The position numbers were made by a program, and so were the translations under genes. Source: Diorhabda sublineata (Eukaryota; Arthropoda; Insecta; Coleoptera; Chrysomelidae). Taken from it: a stretch of DNA of 64,000 bases. The notes below the pieces were generated by a model, which was not told the DNA's origin, did not search any database, and worked only from the letters and a program-made list of their open reading frames with translations. Positions within the stretch are counted from its first letter, which is position 1, and each line of letters starts with the position of its first letter. The DNA lies in assembly GCF_026230105.1 (NCBI RefSeq), contig NC_079476.1, forward strand, positions 12,414,709-12,478,708, written 5' to 3'. Shown here in pieces: positions 59,063 through 64,000 of this stretch.

Positions 59063-60470
59063 TTAGGTCGTGAAGAATATGCTTTTTGAGTACGCTGAAT
59101 TGTTGGTTGCACCATTATTATTAGATAAAAGTTTGTTTGGGTGGAAGCTTAACCTATTTTTATACCTTATGGATAAGTTTTTTATTTCCGCTTCAACCGT
59201 TGGCACATGAAGGTCAGTAGTTATGACAAAGTGTGGCACAAACCATGAAGCATCTACGATAATTCGTAGAACTTTTGATCGGAATCGCTCCAGAATTTCA
59301 ATATTGGATTTGGCTGCTGATCCCCATAGGTCCAAATGGGTTTTTTGAAGATAATTGAGATTTCCTACCTATTAGCTAGTATAAATCCCTTAGTTTCAAA
59401 CTCAATGATTTACGTTCGATGAATGTGTTTCCTCCAGGTTAATCATTTGTCCAGGTGCATGCCAAGATATTTGACATCATCATGTTGTGGTAGGGCTTGA
59501 TTGTTTATAGTGACTGGGCATTTGCCTTTGCGGTTGGTGAAGGTTACCTGGACTCATTCAGATTCGTTTGCTTTAATACGCCATTTCTTCAGCCATTTTT
59601 CTGTTTTGTTGAGATTGAGCTGTAATGTATTCGATGCAATTATAGGATCTCTGTGTGATGCTAGTATGATGGTGTTATCTGAAGATGTAACTGCTAATAC
59701 ATCATTGTTAGTTGGTAGATCTGCCGTGAGGATGAGGTAAAGCAGCGGTCTCAGGATACTGTCTTGAGGAACTCCGGCGTTTATTTTATTAAGTGGTGTT
59801 TTTCATCATGGTAATTAACAAAGAAATAGCGATCATGGAGGTAGGAATTAATAGGCAAGTATTTTCTCATTTTAAATAAAAGGTCATCATACCAAACCTT
59901 GTCAAGGCCAAATTGATGCTTTGGTATTAGATTTCTTTGGTCAATGATTGGTTGTATTTTTTCGACGAGTAGTTTTTCTAAGAACTTGCCCATTATAGGT
60001 AGTGGACTAATAGGTCTTCCACAGGCTTACTTGGTTTGGGAAGTAGTATAATTTGTGCCACTTTCCACTGTGATGGGAAGTGACCATCCATAACGTAGCA
60101 TTAAAGATATAAGTTAAGTATTTTATGGCTTTGGGGTCAATTCTTGCAGTATTCTAGCTATTATTAGATCGTATCTAGAGCCTTTACGTGGATTTAGCTT
60201 TGTCATGATAGCGTTTGTTACTTGTCCTATGGTGAATTTTTCAATCGGAAGCTCTAGCTGAAAAGGGGATTGTAGAAATTCGATAAATTCAGCATCTTTG
60301 CCTTTCCTTCTTCTGTCCTAACTGGGGTGCGATGTAGCTGTGGTTGCTTTATTTTTTTTGTTGCCTTCTAGAGTAAGAGGTCTGTGGTTAGAGTTGCCGT
60401 TAAGCTGTTCATATATTTTTGTCTCCCGGTGGTTTTGTGTTCACTGAGCATTCTTTTCAGCTCTTGTTGT
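59063..60470 (-). pseudogene. Jockey-type LINE ORF2 reverse transcriptase, inactive
   Basis: Minus strand, in order: FLQSPFQLELPIEKFTIGQV and NAIMTKLNPRKGSRYDLI (about 60290-60165), LRYGW (about 60090), RPISPLPIMGKFLEKLLVEK then PKHQFG (60020-59910), INAGVPQDSILRPLLYLIL (about 59780-59725), VTSSDNTIILASHRDP (about 59690-59645), KANESESVQVTFTNRKGKCP (about 59575-59520), DVKYLGMHLDK (about 59475) and the tail LWGSAAKSNIEILERFRSKV, LRIIVDASWFVPHFVI, DLHVPTVEAEIKNLS (59335-59165). This is the full Jockey RT order. The catalytic FADD is SSDN, so polymerisation is impossible even without the frameshifts. The FDKVW block (about 59900) is in shifted frame. Confidence 0.9.
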
Positions 60471-63400
60471 GTTAAGTTTCGTTTTATCTTGAGGGTCTCG
60501 TGTGTTATGATAGATTTTCCTATATCTATATTGTGGTAGGTAATTCCTCATTATTGATTTTTTTTGTATGTTGGGGGTAGCTATCCAAACACTACCTTGG
60601 ATATCTTTTATTTATTTATTCAAGAAAAATTTCTTATTGTATGGTTTTCCATTTATATTTACTTTTGACGTTGACTTTGACACCAATAGTATTATCACGT
60701 ACAAAAATAAGTAGTTGGATTTTTATTATATTTTATATTGAGAAAACTGATCACGTTTCAGACAGATTAAAAGGATTAATCTTTTTACGAGAACATTGTC
60801 AGTTACAAAAAAATGAGAGCCCACTAGCTGTAACGAGAAAGATTTTCAAAAATTGAAGGATATGAATACTGCAAGTCACGAGAGACTGATATGATAAGAT
60901 TCATTAAGAAAAGTGGAAGAACTGAAATTGGGTTGAAGAAGCTCTTTTTATAAGTAGATAGATTATTTATAAGCAAGTCATGTAACTTTTCAGAGTATTT
61001 TGGAGTCTTAACTTTAGACATTATTTACAAACCATAAATTGAGAATAATAAAACTTCAGTGATTGATTACGTATATCCAATTGTTATGCTTGGCGGTAAG
61101 TAAATTTATATTATTTGCAGCAATCTAGAGGTGGCTTGAAGTAAGTGGTTAATATTACATAATCTCAACAGGAACCACTTATTAAAAATCTAAATTTTGA
61201 AAATGACCCATTTACTTTCTGATTATATGAATATTTCTCTGTTCTTTAAAGAATATTCAGAGATTTTGTCAAAATGAAATCTTGACGAGTTCAACATGTA
61301 TGCACTGGAGTTGAATAGACCAAGATTTTGAGATATCATCAAAAAGTTAATATAAGCTATTCAATTCTGAAAATCTAACTAGCCACGGTAATGGAGCTGT
61401 CCATTTTTAGGGGACAAATGTTATTGATCTCCTAGACCAAATGAAAAAGATCCAATGTTTATTAACTCGAATTCTATGAGTACTGACAAACCTCTAAAAA
61501 TACAACAAATTTTCAAAATTACATTTGAGCAACAGAAGTGACTTAACAATATCTAACAATAATAAATCTTAGGTTGTTTGTTATGTTTCTCGAAAACGAA
61601 GTGTTTTTCTAATGAACATAAAATTATTTATATAACATTGAAATTCAAGATATCGTCCGCCAGAAGGGGAGACTTGCAAAAGTGCGAAATCTCCGCGAAA
61701 TCACGTTCGTCTATACTATTTTGACTGAATTTTTTACTTCGTGAAATATTCACGCCAGCGTATGAATTATACGGAAATACATGGACAACTTGCTGATAAC
61801 CTCGAACTGTTGTGCAATCCTTTTTTTCTGTATTGTACATTTCTATCTCTACTCCAAAACTATCTGTCCGATCCCTAAGACTCTTTCTATCCCAAAGCTG
61901 ATTGAATTCACTATCTTATATATGAATTCTCTGTTAAATACCATGAAATACATCACTCCGACCAGTTGTACATATTAAACTCGTTATATTTTTCAAAAAC
62001 AATTCTAGATTTCTCATGAGTACTCGGCTTTTATTGTGCTGGAATTTGTATTTTATGAGAATTGATCAAAATTCCTTATATATGTGAATTGATAGTGAAT
62101 TAAATCATTTTCATAGACACAAAACAGAAGAAAGAGCCGAAATCTTTAGACTTTTGAGTTTTTAATAAAGCTCCGTACAAAATCAAATCAACATCGAACC
62201 TTAGACTCGCGTTCAAACAATTTATAGCAAAGTAGAGAATACCAGTATAATAGAAATTTTCTATACTTTTATTATTCGAACGATATTGAATGAATAATTA
62301 TAATGTCATGGTAATTTCAATCTATATGGAACAGCGAAAATGTTCGATTTGTATCGATCGTGCATTGAATGTCTAGAGAAACTTAAACATTTTTGAGCAT
62401 ACTGTTCTGGAGACGAAAGAACGAATTTAAAGCTATACTCAATCTATCACGTTAACAAGTTGTCTTAAAAGGAAATGATTTGAAGGATTATATAATTTCA
62501 GCAAGCAACATATTGTTATGGTATTAATAGTGTGTAATGTGTTTATTTTTATAAAATTTTTTTTTAAATAAAATCAGATTTTAATTTGGGCGCCATTAAT
62601 AATTATTTGAATTTCTTTATTTTATTATGTTATTATTATTTTTTTTATTCTCAGGGTATTATATTGTGAGGTCAAATTAAAAAATTTTATTGCGATAAAT
62701 TATTATGGTTATAAGGTCAGATTATAATAGTTTTAAGACCGGGTCTGTTCTTTATAATGAATAAAATATTCAAAATATACAATTTCTTAACTAGCTATTA
62801 CAATTATTTTATTTTACAAACATTCATTCATTCATTCATACTCATAATTACACTCATAAAACTAAATTATATGGAAATGTGAACTCAAATATTATATACT
62901 AAAGGAAATACTTAAACTTAATAGAACAGTACCTTAAGTGTTTGTTATGTTGTATTTTTAATTTTTTTTTTTTTTAATTGGAAATTGTTACGGCCTTGCA
63001 GAATAAACAGATACTCCGCTGTAGTTCCACTCCTGTTCTTTTCCTTTTCACAACTTCTTTATCTTGGAAATTGTTCCTTTGTGAGTATTCTCACTTATTT
63101 CACTTTATTTAATTGTTTTCACTAATTTCTTATTACTACACTTATACAATTAGTAATTATCAATCCTTTGAATATTTTACGCCTTTTTTATCAAGATTTT
63201 AATTTTTTTAAATTTCAATTAAAATTATTTTTTTTTGTCTTGCCAAAAAAAATTTTCTCTCGTTGTTGATTTTTTTCTTCATTCATTTTTTTTTAAACAA
63301 ACTTTTTTTTCTTTTAACCAATGATATTTATTTTAAAAGTTAGTTACTAAATTGTCATTTCTAAATTTTTAAATTATTGTGACTTTATTCAAATAATATT

Positions 63401-63831
63401 ATTCTATAATTTCTTTGTTGTATTTATTTCATTCCTATGTTATTAATTTTATCATTGCAGTTGTCAAAATTTTTATATTTTATCATTTATAACCTTAAAA
63501 TTTATGTTGGTATGTCACACAAATTTTTAAAGTTGGTGCTCCTGTTTTTATCTGTCAATTTATGGATTAAATTCTTTGATTATACAGGATTTGTCAAAAT
63601 TAAATAATAATTTAGAATATAGTGTTGGCCAAAGCTTAATATAAAGAATGTTATTTATTTTATTGTGATAAACTGCTCTAAATAACCGAATAACAGAACT
63701 GAACTTATTGCTTTATTTATATCTTATTATTATTTAATAATTTATTTTGGATATATTCATACCATAACAACATTCCCAAAATTTGTTTTCTTGATTTATT
63801 TTATTTATAAAAAAAATAAGAAAACCAAATT
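60471..63831. other. No recognisable gene (3.4 kb)
   Basis: A+T-rich. Frames of 60-71 codons at 60641-60856, 60824-61021, 61628-61840 and 61781-61978 have no known motif. From 62500 the sequence becomes T-rich with many T-runs. TGTTACGGCCTTGCAGAATAAACAG (62987-63011) looks like a possible LTR edge (reverse complement ends CCGTAACA), and GGGCGCC (62588-62594) is an isolated G+C island. Neither could be tied to the RT at the right edge. Confidence 0.35.
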
Positions 63832-64000
63832 TTAATTCTTCTTTATATTTCTTGCATCTAAACAAAGTCTCAATTCTCCATTCTTTTTTAATATCACAAC
63901 AATAGGATTAATGTATTGTGAGTTGCTTCTTTCTATTATTTTATTTTCCAATAGTTCTTTTATGCATTTTCTCACTTGATCTTTATACTTGTATGGAATA
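63832..64000 (-). pseudogene. Ty3/gypsy reverse transcriptase N-terminus, runs off the window
   Basis: The minus frame is open from the window edge to TAA at 63832-63834 (55 codons): IPYKYKDQVRKCIKELLENK, then IIERSNSQYINPIVVILKKN and GELRLCLDARNIKK. YxxQVxxxIxxLLxxxIIExSxSxYxNPIVxxxKKxGxxRLCxDxRxxN is the first block of the Ty3/gypsy-type RT. No frameshift is seen here, in contrast to the other LTR-element scraps. After NIKK the coding sense is lost, so the RT is truncated inside the fingers domain. The 5-prime part lies beyond the window. Confidence 0.75.

Noticed and set aside
62588..62600. Retroelement primer-binding site (minus strand TGGCGCCC)
   Set aside because: Only eight bases agree with a tRNA-primer site, the following bases do not, and its place relative to the RT at 63.8 kb is wrong for a minus-strand element.
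1..64000. CRISPR arrays, operons, ribosome binding sites, prokaryotic terminators
   Set aside because: None visible; introns and the element families point to a eukaryotic nuclear genome.

Overview
The window looks like repeat-rich nuclear DNA of an insect. It is strongly A+T-rich, has no dense or operon-like coding, has short canonical introns where splicing can be read, and carries a set of mobile-element families typical of arthropods: Penelope-like elements, Jockey and other non-LTR retrotransposons, Ty3/gypsy pieces, several Tc1/mariner-type elements, a pogo-like element and a Crypton-type recombinase. Short TTAGG-type runs fit an insect. A beetle or related order is plausible, but I cannot assign the order from sequence alone.

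Layout: 0-5 kb holds Penelope-like (PLE) pieces, a Ty3/gypsy integrase scrap and a LINE RNase H/zinc-knuckle scrap. 5-9.5 kb is mostly featureless apart from TA microsatellites and a small tandem duplication. At 9.5-12.3 kb a decayed Jockey LINE is split by a 1.54-kb pogo-like element that lost its DDE domain but keeps HTH and PHD-finger parts. 12.3-21.8 kb is poor in recognisable content except for a fold-back element (14.46-15.75 kb) and a 3-unit tandem array (17.4-17.96 kb). 21.8-25.3 kb holds a Crypton-type recombinase remnant, a LINE tail and a fairly complete Tc1/mariner-type element with 169-bp inverted ends. 29.4-36 kb holds a mariner remnant and two transposase-bearing elements with very long inverted ends.

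The best candidate for real cellular coding sequence is at 40.5-42.1 kb. A decayed THAP-domain gene lies on the minus strand. Divergent to it is a 3-exon gene for a 73-residue protein that I do not recognise. Its splice sites are canonical and its intron phases agree, and an NRF-1/Ewg-like palindrome lies between the two genes.

43-53 kb holds more long-inverted-repeat elements, Ty3/gypsy RT, and a large (about 1.1-kb arms) inverted duplication of PLE sequence around a LINE RT fragment. 55-60.5 kb holds LINE endonuclease/RT, a LINE ORF1 domain in the opposite direction, a PLE RT fragment and a Jockey RT whose catalytic box is destroyed. The right edge runs into a Ty3/gypsy RT reading frame that continues outside the window.

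Nearly all coding signals are parasitic and broken, so no cellular pathway can be reconstructed. What the window mainly shows is layered insertion history and several inverted arrangements that could give double-stranded RNA if transcribed. All homology calls were made by eye from motifs; no search was run.
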